Positions 52,871 to 62,076 are shown, counted from the first letter of the stretch. The stretch: DNA of 64,000 bases from Methanohalobium evestigatum Z-7303 (GCF_000196655.1 NC_014253.1:1443423-1507422), one strand, 5' to 3'. A program made the numbers and translations. Notes: generated by a model from the sequence alone, not told the origin.

Positions 52871-54660
52871 TGTTTCCTCCTCCACGAAGCAATAGCTAAT
52901 ACAATAAAAACAGAAACCAATCCAAAACCGGAAATTCTGGGGTTATCAGACGATTTTTTATCATTTGCTGTAGGATCAGAGGGTTGTGTGGAATTATCAC
53001 TCTGCAGTAAAACGTATTTGCTTGTGGGTTGATAACCTTCTTTGGCAGCGTTTAATTGATGTTTACCGGTTCTGTTAATTTTGTATGTCAGATGACCGGT
53101 CGCATTGGTTGTACCTATATTATTGCCATCAAGAGAAACTGATACATTTCCTACAGGTTTAGATAACGATTTTACCTGAAGTACATATTCATCACCTTTT
53201 TCTTTGTTAAGTTTTGTAGGTGTGTAGATGGACATTACCTTTTTATACCCTTCAAATTTTGCTACATATAGTCCACGTCCATAATCTATAGACCCAAAAA
53301 GCAATCTGCTTCCATCAGGACTCCATCCTCCATCTTTTAGCAAGAATTTTTCATGTCTTCCAGGAGAGATTCTGGTTTTCTTATTACCTTCTGGAGTTGC
53401 TACTAATATAGGTCTTTTGTCGCTTCCATTTACAGTGATGTAGGCAATATAATCACCTGATGGGTTCCATTTATACTGCCCCACATCTGATGTAATTTTG
53501 GATCGATTGGTTCCGTCTGTATTTATAGTATAAAGGTCACCGTTTTCTATATATGAGACTTTATTTCCGGTAGGGCTCCAGGTGGCACCTTGATCTGGAA
53601 TATGTCGTTCTTTTGTGATATTAAGAAATAACCTTTTGTTACCGCCGTCAGAATCAGATATATACAGCTTGGATCTATGGAATGTGGTAAACAAAATCTT
53701 TTCTTCATCAGGACTTAAACTGAAAACATCATCCTTATAACATTTCTCAGAAATTTTTCTATTTCCAGTTCCATTTATATTAACCATATAAATGCTATAA
53801 CCTGTTGAAACACTGCCTGTTTTGTAATATAATCTTTCATCTTCTTTACCCCACTCAAGGAAACTTCCTTTCTGAGTCACCTGTCTTAGGTTTGAGTTGT
53901 TCCTGTTTACAACCCAAATACCATCACCCTGTATTGCAATTTTTTCGCCGTCATTACTCCAGAAAGCATCACTGACATCATCAATTGACTTATTGCCAAG
54001 TTTTCTCAGGATAGAACCGTCCATATCTACCAGATATAATTGATATTCCATCTGGCTTTTTTTATCTTTCATGAGAATAAGAGCTCTTAATCCATCTGAA
54101 CCCCATTTAAAAGGTCCCTGCCATTTTACATCCATCAGATTTTCTCTCATGGAGTTGATGGTGGTAATGTTTTTATCGATAACTTTTAAATTACCTGTAA
54201 ACAAATTAGCGATAGCATCAAGTTGTTTCACCCTGAATACACCTAAGCCAATACCAATTCGGTTTCCATTAGGATTCCAGTCAGGAGGCGATATACTCAA
54301 TGATTTGTCCTTTGTGTTATTAGGTGTAGAAACAATTTCTTTTACTCCTGTTCCATTTGGGCTTACCATATATAAAGCATGAAGTTCAACACCATTCAAT
54401 GGGTTATGTTTAGAGTTGACCAGCAACCTATTTCCATCTGGTCCCCAACGTCCCACCATAACTATATCTCTACTGTCTTTAACTTCCATATTAGCATTTT
54501 CAGCAAGTTCATAGAAATGTGGATCTGTTACATTTGAAATCGAAATGACTTTTTCAACTTTTATTGAACCATTTGTATTTTCCTGAAGGTTAGCTGAAGC
54601 ATTACAGTTAGATGCTAATAGTGAAATGATTATAAGGAATAATATCATGGTTTTTTTCAT
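52867..54660 (-). CDS. Secreted TolB-like beta-propeller, cluster B
   Basis: About 597 residues from the ATG at 54660 (MKKTMILFLIIISLLASNC), which has GTGGAG upstream and begins a signal peptide; ATG 54753 would put 31 residues in front of it. Propeller blades show GRWGPDGNRLLV, DWNPNGNRIGI, FWSNDGEKIAI, TWSPTGNKVSY and GWSPDGSRLLF. A PEGA-like domain and a C-terminal RISGFGLVSVFIVLAIASWRR segment, reminiscent of archaeal PGF-type sorting signals, end it. Translationally coupled to permease 2. Promoter box 5 lies about 200 bp upstream. Confidence 0.86.
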   Translation of the reverse strand: MKKTMILFLIIISLLASNCNASANLQENTNGSIKVEKVISISNVTDPHFYELAENANMEVKDSRDIVMVGRWGPDGNRLLVNSKHNPLNGVELHALYMVSPNGTGVKEIVSTPNNTKDKSLSISPPDWNPNGNRIGIGLGVFRVKQLDAIANLFTGNLKVIDKNITTINSMRENLMDVKWQGPFKWGSDGLRALILMKDKKSQMEYQLYLVDMDGSILRKLGNKSIDDVSDAFWSNDGEKIAIQGDGIWVVNRNNSNLRQVTQKGSFLEWGKEDERLYYKTGSVSTGYSIYMVNINGTGNRKISEKCYKDDVFSLSPDEEKILFTTFHRSKLYISDSDGGNKRLFLNITKERHIPDQGATWSPTGNKVSYIENGDLYTINTDGTNRSKITSDVGQYKWNPSGDYIAYITVNGSDKRPILVATPEGNKKTRISPGRHEKFLLKDGGWSPDGSRLLFGSIDYGRGLYVAKFEGYKKVMSIYTPTKLNKEKGDEYVLQVKSLSKPVGNVSVSLDGNNIGTTNATGHLTYKINRTGKHQLNAAKEGYQPTSKYVLLQSDNSTQPSDPTANDKKSSDNPRISGFGLVSVFIVLAIASWRRKQ

Positions 54661-54769
54661 GAAATATCTCCACTGGAACTGTCTATTTACAGTATATTTA
54701 AAGAGGGCTATAAAGGACGAATCAAGATATAAAATAACCAACTTTATCCTCAAGCAAATTTACTGATAT

Positions 54770-54892
54770 TATATAGATACAATCACACACTCCGAATTCA
54801 GATGTATCCTGAAAACATCTTTTTTCAATGCCCTAATAATTGTCTAATGTAACTACATTATAAACATTTTATCTCCAAACCGTCAAACTGTT
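54770..54892 (-). promoter_or_regulatory. Shared promoter box, site 5, with leader hairpin
   Basis: Minus strand from 54892: AACAGTTTGACGGTTTGG then AGATAAAATGTTTATAAT. Downstream the transcript has GAAAAAAGATGTTTTCAG and a stem GATACA/TGTATC (54808-54803 with 54781-54776), relatives of the leaders at 42112 and 50750, but the third stem is missing. The regulator gene on the other strand starts at 55068, with its own TATA (GATTTATAATG near 54957), so the box lies between two divergent genes. Confidence 0.6.
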
Positions 54893-55067
54893 ACAAACTT
54901 TCAGATATTCAGTTTGAGAATATGGACATAAAAAATAAATACCCCAAGTTTCATCTGATTTATAATGTGGCTGATTTACAGCCAACACCGAATGTTTAGT
55001 TGATGTGGATAACTATGACTATGATTGAACTCAGTAATCCACAAAGAATAATTAATGATATGATACT

Positions 55068-55793
55068 ATGCGAAAGATTATCCTGTTTTTAATTTTTATG
55101 CTCATATTCTCCACTTCAACACTTGCAGAAGAAGGGGGATATGAAGTAACACCTTATGACGAGGATGAAATTGAGAAATCCGAAAATGTAGATACCAGTG
55201 GTGCAGATGAAACTGTTACATTCTGGGAATTACCACTGAGAGTACAAATTTCCTACATATTGGGAGTTATAATTACTTTTTTAAGTGGAGTTAAACTGCT
55301 GCCGTTTATACTAAGTATAATAAAAGACCTGTTCAGCAACAAAAACCGTAGAAGAATCTACAACTATATAGTTAATAACCCTAGTTGTAGTATAGCTGAC
55401 ATATCAAGTAATCTGGCTATAAGCAGGGGTACCGTGAGATATCATGTTAGACTGCTTGAGACCATGGAAAAAATCAGGTTGATAAAATCAGACAAATACA
55501 CACTGGCTATCCAAAATTCAGATACATTCAATGATATCGAAAAAACGATTATCCCACATCTTAAGAATGAAACAAGTAAACAGCTGTTAAAATCGATAAA
55601 AGAACAACCCGGTATAACAAATCAGGAACTTTCACATAAACATTCATTGAACAAAGGAACCATAAATTGGCATATTAAGAAATTCCACAATGACGATATA
55701 ATTACTTTTGAAAGTAGTGGGAAGTACAAAAAATATTTTTTGAATCCATATATTGAGCAGGCTGTTCCTGATGATCTTATCAGATTATTATAA
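55068..55793 (+). CDS. Membrane-anchored regulator with two winged-helix domains
   Basis: 241 residues. A signal peptide-like segment (1-20) and a short outside region are followed by a span (~residues 62-85, VQISYILGVIITFLSGVKLL) and, inside the cell, two wHTH units: NRRRIYNYIVNNPSCSIADI...GTVRYHV (~100-150) and SKQLLKSIKEQPGITNQEL...GTINWHI (~175-225). This is the layout of archaeal two-HTH predicted regulators (COG3398-like). It is the only regulator in 39-56 kb and shares an intergenic region with promoter box 5, so it is the best candidate to bind that box (inference). Confidence 0.85.
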   Translation: MRKIILFLIFMLIFSTSTLAEEGGYEVTPYDEDEIEKSENVDTSGADETVTFWELPLRVQISYILGVIITFLSGVKLLPFILSIIKDLFSNKNRRRIYNYIVNNPSCSIADISSNLAISRGTVRYHVRLLETMEKIRLIKSDKYTLAIQNSDTFNDIEKTIIPHLKNETSKQLLKSIKEQPGITNQELSHKHSLNKGTINWHIKKFHNDDIITFESSGKYKKYFLNPYIEQAVPDDLIRLL

Positions 55794-55819
55794 TCATTTA
55801 GAGTCAAATGACACCAAAC

Positions 55820-55923
55820 GGCATTGCCCAAAAAGTCCGTCTGCACAAAAAGTAGTTAATCTGCACAAAAAATATAGAGGTTTTTAGGCAAAGCCGCTTT
55901 CGGGGGCTTTGACCATAAAGTTC
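55820..55923. repeat. AT-rich intergenic repeat block, copy 2 (short)
   Basis: Opens with GGCATTGCCCAAAAAGTCC, holds two CTGCACAAAAA units (55840 and 55861 region) and closes with GGCTTTGACCATAAAGTTCC. A CAAAGCC/GGCTTTG hairpin lies near 55889-55912. It lies between two convergent genes, so it is not simply a promoter part. Confidence 0.6.
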
Positions 55924-56045
55924 CAAATTAGAATTGCATTAATTTAATCTATCAATACCGTTCAAATGATTAAGATTTGCTATTTTATATAGGTTGATAC
56001 AAATATATCTTTTTAAAACCAGTTAAAAGTTAAAAATTTGGCAAA

Positions 56046-56540
56046 TCATAAGCATTTGTAATAATAAATAGTATCTATACCATTTCCTCTATCATTTTTC
56101 AAAACACTGTTTATCCGGTAATTCATTTTTTCATAAAAATTTAAAACAGGTTTGTTTGTAGACCATGTACAAACATTTATGTACAAAATACCATCCTGTT
56201 TAAGTTTTAGTTCAAGTTGTTTTTCAAGTTTAGAACTTAACCCCATACCTCTGTATTCAGGATGTACGGCCAGAAAATTGATGTACGCATCATCTTCGCT
56301 TTTCCAATATTTTTCGAACCCGATAAGACCTGCTATAAAACAAAAATTATTCTCTGTTTCAGATTCTGCAATAAGGTAAGCAGAATTGGTATTTAAAATA
56401 GTTTGCTGTATTCGCTTATCTATACTTTTTTCTCTTTTATCAAGAGGTGGAAAAAATTCATCGTTCACAAGTTCCATGAACCTGTGAATCCGATGAAAAT
56501 CATCCTGATATGCTTCACGTATATTTAAAGCACAAATCAT
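56046..56540 (-). CDS. GNAT family N-acetyltransferase behind glnA
   Basis: 164 residues with the GNAT core LAVHPEYRGMGLSSKLEKQLE and a C-terminal NVCTWSTNKPVLNFYEKMNY. Its ATG overlaps the glnA stop (ATGA), so it is translationally coupled to glutamine synthetase. The acceptor is unknown; the coupling suggests a link with nitrogen metabolism. Confidence 0.85.
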   Translation of the reverse strand: MICALNIREAYQDDFHRIHRFMELVNDEFFPPLDKREKSIDKRIQQTILNTNSAYLIAESETENNFCFIAGLIGFEKYWKSEDDAYINFLAVHPEYRGMGLSSKLEKQLELKLKQDGILYINVCTWSTNKPVLNFYEKMNYRINSVLKNDRGNGIDTIYYYKCL

Positions 56541-57865
56541 ATAGAATTCAAATATCTGTTGACTTCCCAGTCATGTACCTGTATCCGGTAATCTTCCCAT
56601 TCAGCTTTTGCAATTCTTAAGATATTGTTGTGTACATGAGGACCGAGTACATCCCTGAGAAGTTCATCATTTTCCAGATGACTTGCAGTTTCATTTATCA
56701 TGGAAGGCAAAGTATCAATATTTAATCTGGCACGTTCTTGGTCACTTAACTCAAATATATTGGATTCTACCTTTTCTCCAGGATCAATTTTCTCCCTGAT
56801 ACCTTCCAGACCTGCACCAAGTATTGCTGCAAAGGCAATATAGGGATTACATGATGGGTCAGGGTTTCTAAGTTCCAATCGTGTACTGTTTCCACGTGCA
56901 GCAGGTATACGGATTAACGAAGTTCTGTTTGCTCCCGACCATGATATATAAACCGGTGCCTCATAACCCGGTACAAGACGTTTATAGGAATTGACTATTG
57001 GATTGGTTACTGCAGTTATCCCTCTTATATGTCTTAATACTCCACCTATAAACCAGCGGGCTACGTCGCTAATTTCCATGTCTCCATTGGGATTGTAGAA
57101 AGCATTACCATCATTTCCAAACAATGAAAGATTTACATGCATTCCGGAACCATTTTCTCCATAGATTGGTTTAGGCATGAAAGTTGCATGTAGTCCGTGT
57201 AATTTTGCAACTGTCCTTGTAACGTATTTGAAAGTCATTACATTATCAGCAGTTGTTAGTGCATCACTGTATTTAAAATCAATTTCGTGTTGTCCGAATG
57301 CAACTTCATGATGAGATGCTTCAATATCAAAATTCAGGTCGCTAAGAGTCAATACGATGTCTCTGCGTATATCTTCTGCAAGGTCAGCAGGAGCGAATTC
57401 AAAATATCTTCCAAAATCATGAGGTTTTGTTGTTGCTTCACCATTTTCTTTTTTAAACATGAAAAATTCAAGTTCTGGACCTACATTAAATTCGTAACCC
57501 ATTTCTTTTGCTTCTCTGAGCATTTTTTTAAGTACGTATCTCGGGTCACCCTCGAAAGGTTCACCATTTGGTAAATGGACATCACATATCATCCGTGCAA
57601 CTACACCTTTCTCTTGGTTCCACGGAAGGATTGCAAATGTTGAAACATCAGGCTTTAATACCATGTCTGATTCATCTATCCGTACAAAACCTTCAATGGA
57701 TGACCCATCAAAAGAAATACCTTCATTCAGAGCTTTTTCTATTTGGGTTACTGGTATTTCCACATCCTTGACAATTCCCTGTATATCCGAAAACTGTAAC
57801 CGGATAAACTTTACATCGTACTGCTCTATAGCCTTTATTACATCTTCTTTAGTATGGATGTTCAT
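56537..57865 (-). CDS. glnA: Glutamine synthetase type I
   Basis: 442 residues, the length of GSI-alpha. Motifs: DGSSIEGF, GPELEFFMF, ASHHEVAFGQHEIDFKY, GENGSGMHVN and the ATP region NRTSLIRIPAARGNSTRLELRNPDPSCNPY. The C-terminal adenylylation loop of GSI-beta is not seen. It makes glutamine from glutamate, ammonia and ATP and, with the glutamate synthase operon at 35-39 kb, completes the GS-GOGAT route. Both share an operator-like element at their start sites. Confidence 0.97.
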   Translation of the reverse strand: MNIHTKEDVIKAIEQYDVKFIRLQFSDIQGIVKDVEIPVTQIEKALNEGISFDGSSIEGFVRIDESDMVLKPDVSTFAILPWNQEKGVVARMICDVHLPNGEPFEGDPRYVLKKMLREAKEMGYEFNVGPELEFFMFKKENGEATTKPHDFGRYFEFAPADLAEDIRRDIVLTLSDLNFDIEASHHEVAFGQHEIDFKYSDALTTADNVMTFKYVTRTVAKLHGLHATFMPKPIYGENGSGMHVNLSLFGNDGNAFYNPNGDMEISDVARWFIGGVLRHIRGITAVTNPIVNSYKRLVPGYEAPVYISWSGANRTSLIRIPAARGNSTRLELRNPDPSCNPYIAFAAILGAGLEGIREKIDPGEKVESNIFELSDQERARLNIDTLPSMINETASHLENDELLRDVLGPHVHNNILRIAKAEWEDYRIQVHDWEVNRYLNSI

Positions 57866-57956
57866 TCAATCTCCCGCTTTTATTTTATTTAATTTATGCT
57901 ATTAAATGTTTGTATATTTTTTATTTATTATGGTAATAAATCCATTTTATTTTTTA

Positions 57957-57996
57957 GGTAACCGGTAACTATATGTCGACTTTATAATATATAAAA
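57957..57996 (-). promoter_or_regulatory. glnA promoter with GTTACCGGTTACC element
   Basis: Minus strand: TATA TTTTATATATTATAAA (57996-57981), then GTTACCGGTTACC (57969-57957) at the expected start site, 92 bp before the ATG. Same arrangement as at 38956-38996. Confidence 0.6.
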
Positions 57997-58010
57997 TTAA
58001 CTTATGAAAT

Positions 58011-58230
58011 GGCTTTGCCTAAAAAGTTCCTCCACACAAAAAGTTAACGAGTTGCACAAAAAGTTGACAATTTTTGCAAAGTGTTTGCACAAAAAGTCCA
58101 ATCAGTTTACTTTCAAAAATTTCAAAATGCATGATTGACTTATTAGAAAAAGAGCTAGCTAAAAACTACTTTGACAGGCTTTGACCAAAAAGTTAACAAT
58201 CTTTCTAAAATGTTTGACCAAAAAATTCAT
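58011..58230. repeat. AT-rich intergenic repeat block, copy 3
   Basis: Nearly identical to 39010-39220 for about 200 bp, including GGCTTTGCCTAAAAAGTT, three CACAAAAAGT units and GGCTTTGACCAAAAAGTT. As in copy 1 it lies just upstream of a nitrogen-assimilation promoter and next to the end of an export cluster. The rest of 57866-58463 is AT-rich; I see nothing else in it. Confidence 0.7.
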
Positions 58231-58463
58231 TTTACTTAATTTTATAAAAAATAAACTTAAATTAAAGTCTTATCTGTTCTGAGTATAAACTTCTTATTAT
58301 AATCACAAAATTTGGCAGTTTTTGATTAAAATTTGAATCCATGCCATTTTTCGGTCATATTACAGTGATATTTACTATTTTTAGTACCACAGATTTTAAA
58401 CCATACGTTCATTATGTAAAGAAAAAAATAAAAAAAAAGAATAAACCATAAATCTTTAATGGA

Positions 58464-59612
58464 TTATCCATCTGTGTAATCTGATCCAGTCCACTTGACA
58501 CAACACGCATGTCCCAAAAAACCAGGGGTGAATGTATCATAAGGGTCAATATCAACCCATTCTGGTTTTGCTTCAAAACGGGCTAAATCTACCCATTCTC
58601 CGCTCCTTGCGTCACTTTGAGACCATTCCATAGTAGAACCAGGTTCCATTGATAAGCTACTTACTCCACATGAATCAGATCCTGGATTAATATCCGCTTC
58701 CCATTTAGCTACTTCATCGATATAGTCGCTTTTATCATCTATGCTGTAATCAGGAATAGTTGTTGTCCATGTACCTGAAACAGACCATCCTGATAATGTT
58801 ATGCTAATTTCAGTTTCACCACTCTCATCAAATGGTTTAGCGTTTCCAAGGTCTCGAGTACCAGGGTAATCGTAATATGCCCAATCATGATTTATATAAG
58901 CGTAGTTATTTAACCAATCACTGCTGTATTGTTGCTTTCCTGGCATTAAAGTAACTCTGCTCCTAAGCATGAAATAATCTTTATCGCTATTTGTTTCTTC
59001 ATCATCCCAATACCATCTGGTTCTTGTCTCATAGTCTCCATGTGGCGAGTATGTATATTCATTTGTATATGAACTTATTAGTTCCCAGTCATTACTTGCT
59101 GTTCCAAATTCACTTGTAGTTATATCTGTTCCATCGTTAGTTTTAGCTATATTAGATGGTTTAATACTTATATTATTATACCATTTATCTGCCTCAGACA
59201 ATGCTTTTTCGTATCCTTTTGACACATTGTTACAGTAACCTCTATATTCTTTAACAGCACCATTTGAGAGCATCTTGAAACCATAGGCTACCAATTCTGT
59301 GTTCTTGGGTGATTTCAGGTTCTTGACTTTGCCTATATGTCTTGGTTCTTTTTCGTCATTCGTTTCATTAAGAAACTTATCTATAAACATACTTCGTTGC
59401 TGCATAATGTTTTGATTATCTAGACTTTTACCTTCAATCATTATCGTATAGTTTTGAGCATCGCAGACTTTTGTATCCAGATTTTCACCCATGTTCGAAT
59501 CTATAGTACAACCTGCACTTGCAGAAACTGTACCTGTAAAAAGTGTTAATATAAAAAATATAGCTATACCTAATTTTATTTTCATATATTCCACTTTAAA
59601 TTCAGTATTCAT
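58464..59612 (-). CDS. Secreted protein of cluster C (paralogue of 40936-42111)
   Basis: 382 residues, same start, signal peptide and GGAGGT site as the cluster A protein. Residues 1 to ~172 differ by only a few positions (KMLSNGAV for KIFSNGVV; GTASND for GIASNR). The C-terminal half is diverged but colinear (YSPHGDYETRTRWYWDD, TMEWSQSDARSGEWVDLARF, FTPGFLGHACCVKWTG). The Cys-Cys pair is kept; one extra Cys lies in DSCGVSS. Function unknown. Confidence 0.8.
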   Translation of the reverse strand: MNTEFKVEYMKIKLGIAIFFILTLFTGTVSASAGCTIDSNMGENLDTKVCDAQNYTIMIEGKSLDNQNIMQQRSMFIDKFLNETNDEKEPRHIGKVKNLKSPKNTELVAYGFKMLSNGAVKEYRGYCNNVSKGYEKALSEADKWYNNISIKPSNIAKTNDGTDITTSEFGTASNDWELISSYTNEYTYSPHGDYETRTRWYWDDEETNSDKDYFMLRSRVTLMPGKQQYSSDWLNNYAYINHDWAYYDYPGTRDLGNAKPFDESGETEISITLSGWSVSGTWTTTIPDYSIDDKSDYIDEVAKWEADINPGSDSCGVSSLSMEPGSTMEWSQSDARSGEWVDLARFEAKPEWVDIDPYDTFTPGFLGHACCVKWTGSDYTDG

Positions 59613-59771
59613 TTTGTTTTACCTCCATTATCCAGAGGCAATCAAAAAAGGTTTAAATTATAACAAACCAATATCCTTTTGCCTCTGGGCAACTTTTTGT
59701 TGGTATATTTTGAGTTCAACCACACCCCAGATTTGGTTGGACTCTCAGAACATCTTTTTCAATGTTCCATA
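59613..59771 (-). ncRNA. Structured 5' leader of the cluster C secreted gene
   Basis: Nearly base-for-base copy of the 42112-42270 leader (offset 17501). The 10-bp stem CCAGAGGCAA/TTGCCTCTGG is at 59688-59679 with 59641-59632. One loop base differs (AAAAAGG for AAAATGG on the plus strand), outside the stems. Confidence 0.6.
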
Positions 59772-59788
59772 TTAGACTTGTAAGTGAC

Positions 59789-59824
59789 TTTATAAATAAT
59801 TTATAACCATATTGTCAAACTGTT
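59789..59824 (-). promoter_or_regulatory. Shared promoter box, site 6
   Basis: Identical to site 2: AACAGTTTGACAATATGG followed by TTATAAATTATTTATAAA on the minus strand. It belongs to the duplicated block and drives the secreted protein gene. Confidence 0.6.
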
Positions 59825-59848
59825 TATATAGAAAATTCAAACTCTGGA

Positions 59849-60829
59849 TCAGGAACCTATCAGTTTAAGGAAAACACTCTGTAAATCCATCCGCTCCTCT
59901 TCAAGTCTTGATATCGTGCCTCCTGATTTACTGATGGTTTTTGCAATCTCAGCCCGCATCCCGCTGTCTGCGTGTACCTGTAATGTTCCATCCAAGGTTT
60001 TGACATCATGAACTCCGTCCATCAGGTTCAACTTCTCAACCATATCGTTGTATGATATATCCCAGACCTCAAGCAAATAGTTTACACCTTCTCTTTCTCT
60101 GATAATATCCCTTAGCTGGTCCACAGTTCCGATTGCCAGGAGTTTGCCGCTATCAATCACACCTATCCTGCTGCAGATTTCTTCAACTTCAGACATTGAA
60201 TGAGAACTCAGAAAAATTGTGACATCTTTTTCTCTGCTGAGCTGTTTTATCAAATCACGCATCATCTGCGCACCTTTAGGATCAATACCACTTGTGGGTT
60301 CGTCAAGGAACAGGATTTCAGGATCGTTTATTAACGCCTGTGCAAGCCCGAATCTCTTGAGCATACCTGTAGAAAAACCGCCTATTTTCTGGTCTATCGC
60401 ATCATCCAGCCCGACCATCTCCAGCAGTTCAACTATACGGTTTTCTCTGGTTTCAGAATCCATATCGTATAATTTTGCATAGAACCTCAAATTCTGTCTT
60501 GCAGTAAGATTACCATAAAATCCGGCTGGTTCCGGAAGCACTCCTGTAACCTCACGGATGTTTATCACTTCTCTTACAGAATCATATCCTGCGACCTTTG
60601 CATAACCGTCACTGGGTTCAAGCAGTCCTATCAACATCTTCATGGTTGTGGTTTTACCCGCACCGTTTTGACCAACAAATCCGAAAACATCTCCTTTCTT
60701 AACATTGAATGTCAGTGAATCCACTGCTGTTATAGTATTTTGTTTGCCGAATCTCTTTGTCAGGTTTTGAATCTCTATGACATTTTCATCTCTGGTCTGA
60801 TCTTTTGTCTCTGTTTGCAGGGTTTGCAT
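59849..60829 (-). CDS. ABC transporter ATP-binding protein, cluster C
   Basis: 326 residues, identical to the cluster A ATPase except Val for Ile in NDMVEKLNL. All nucleotide-binding motifs are present (GQNGAGKTT, STGMLKRFG, FLDEPTSGIDP). Near-identity over a full gene points to recent duplication or continuing gene conversion. Confidence 0.93.
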   Translation of the reverse strand: MQTLQTETKDQTRDENVIEIQNLTKRFGKQNTITAVDSLTFNVKKGDVFGFVGQNGAGKTTTMKMLIGLLEPSDGYAKVAGYDSVREVINIREVTGVLPEPAGFYGNLTARQNLRFYAKLYDMDSETRENRIVELLEMVGLDDAIDQKIGGFSTGMLKRFGLAQALINDPEILFLDEPTSGIDPKGAQMMRDLIKQLSREKDVTIFLSSHSMSEVEEICSRIGVIDSGKLLAIGTVDQLRDIIREREGVNYLLEVWDISYNDMVEKLNLMDGVHDVKTLDGTLQVHADSGMRAEIAKTISKSGGTISRLEEERMDLQSVFLKLIGS

Positions 60830-60836
60830 TTCTTAA

Positions 60837-62075
60837 TTACCTCCTTCCGAACCTGTAAACAAATAAAGCAAGTACAATCACAGCTACCAGCACCATACCG
60901 ATACCGATAAAACCACTGCTACTTGATTTTTCGATACTAACTTCAACCTGCTCGTCATCACTCTGCACTTCGTCACTTACAGCACGCATTAAAATTTCAT
61001 TAGAGCCTGAATTTACACTGGCTCTTGCTGATACTTCCACAGGTATTGATTCTGAATCCCCGGATTCCAGTTCATCAATAGCACCAAAGCTTTTAACATC
61101 TGTACTAATTCCTGAATCGGTCTGTACCCTTAATTCCACATTGTTAAGAGTCTGGTCTCCAGAGTTTCGAAGGTTGACAGTGATTTCTCTGGACCCCCCT
61201 GGGTTCAGTGTGATGCTGCGGGTATTTGGGAACACACTCAATACTTCGGTTTTCTCAAGTGACCTGTCAATAGATAATTCAAGTTTTTGCGATATTTCTG
61301 AACCCCCGAATTCCGGAATGGCGTTAATGATGACAGGGTAGACTCCATTGGAAGAATTGCTGTCGGGATGGACTTTTACAATGAAATCCTGCGTATTCTC
61401 TGGTCCTATACTGATTTTGTTCTGCCTGTATTGACCGTTTTCATCCTGTAAAAACTCAACATCCCAGTTTTCGGGTTTTTTGTCAGTATAGAGGTCAACT
61501 GTTACACGGTTATCGTAATCGTTTTTTAATGTGACATCGAATTCAACGGGGTCATTCGGTCTTGTAACAAGCCCGGGAGCATTAGAATACATATCAAGAC
61601 TCATACCTGCATCTTTATCCACTGTAACTGCATACCTTCTTGAGATGACATCACCATCATCAGGGTCAATTTCTGACCATACTGAATATCTCCCTTCTGA
61701 AGCGTCAGACGGTACTTCAACTCTCAAAGTCACTTCCTCTGTTTCGTCTTCACCTTCGGAAAATGTGATATGGGTTACCTCGTCGTTGTTTTTATAGAAC
61801 CCGACAGTCCAGTCCTCAGGTTTTTCACTGACAGATAGTGAGCACCATGCTTTATCAGAAACATTACACCCTTTTTCAATATCAAGTGTAAATTCTGCAG
61901 TATCTCCAGGACAGACAACCTTACCTGTCACTGTACTTGTTGCTGCAATTGATGCCCAGTCATCATCCTCGGCTGCTGATAAAGGTGAAAATATAGAAAT
62001 TAACAGGATGAAAGCGATGATACAAATCTTTAAACGTTTAAAATCCACTTTATCAAACATCAACAAATCCTCCAT
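60837..62075 (-). CDS. NEW3-domain membrane-anchored protein, cluster C (intact)
   Basis: 412 residues: signal peptide (residues ~13-35), a beta domain (SIAATSTVTGKVVCPGDTAE...), two or three NEW3/Ig-like repeats (DPVEFDVTLKNDYDNRVTVD; NPGGSREITVNLRNSGDQTL) and a C-terminal span (GIGMVLVAVIVLALFVYRFG). Two cysteines lie in GCNVSDKAWCSLS. NEW3 proteins beside NosFY-type transporters occur in several archaea and may hold cargo at the outer face (inference). Between the ATPase and permease genes, 7 and 1 bp gaps. Confidence 0.88.
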   Translation of the reverse strand: MEDLLMFDKVDFKRLKICIIAFILLISIFSPLSAAEDDDWASIAATSTVTGKVVCPGDTAEFTLDIEKGCNVSDKAWCSLSVSEKPEDWTVGFYKNNDEVTHITFSEGEDETEEVTLRVEVPSDASEGRYSVWSEIDPDDGDVISRRYAVTVDKDAGMSLDMYSNAPGLVTRPNDPVEFDVTLKNDYDNRVTVDLYTDKKPENWDVEFLQDENGQYRQNKISIGPENTQDFIVKVHPDSNSSNGVYPVIINAIPEFGGSEISQKLELSIDRSLEKTEVLSVFPNTRSITLNPGGSREITVNLRNSGDQTLNNVELRVQTDSGISTDVKSFGAIDELESGDSESIPVEVSARASVNSGSNEILMRAVSDEVQSDDEQVEVSIEKSSSSGFIGIGMVLVAVIVLALFVYRFGRR

Positions 62076-62076
62076 A

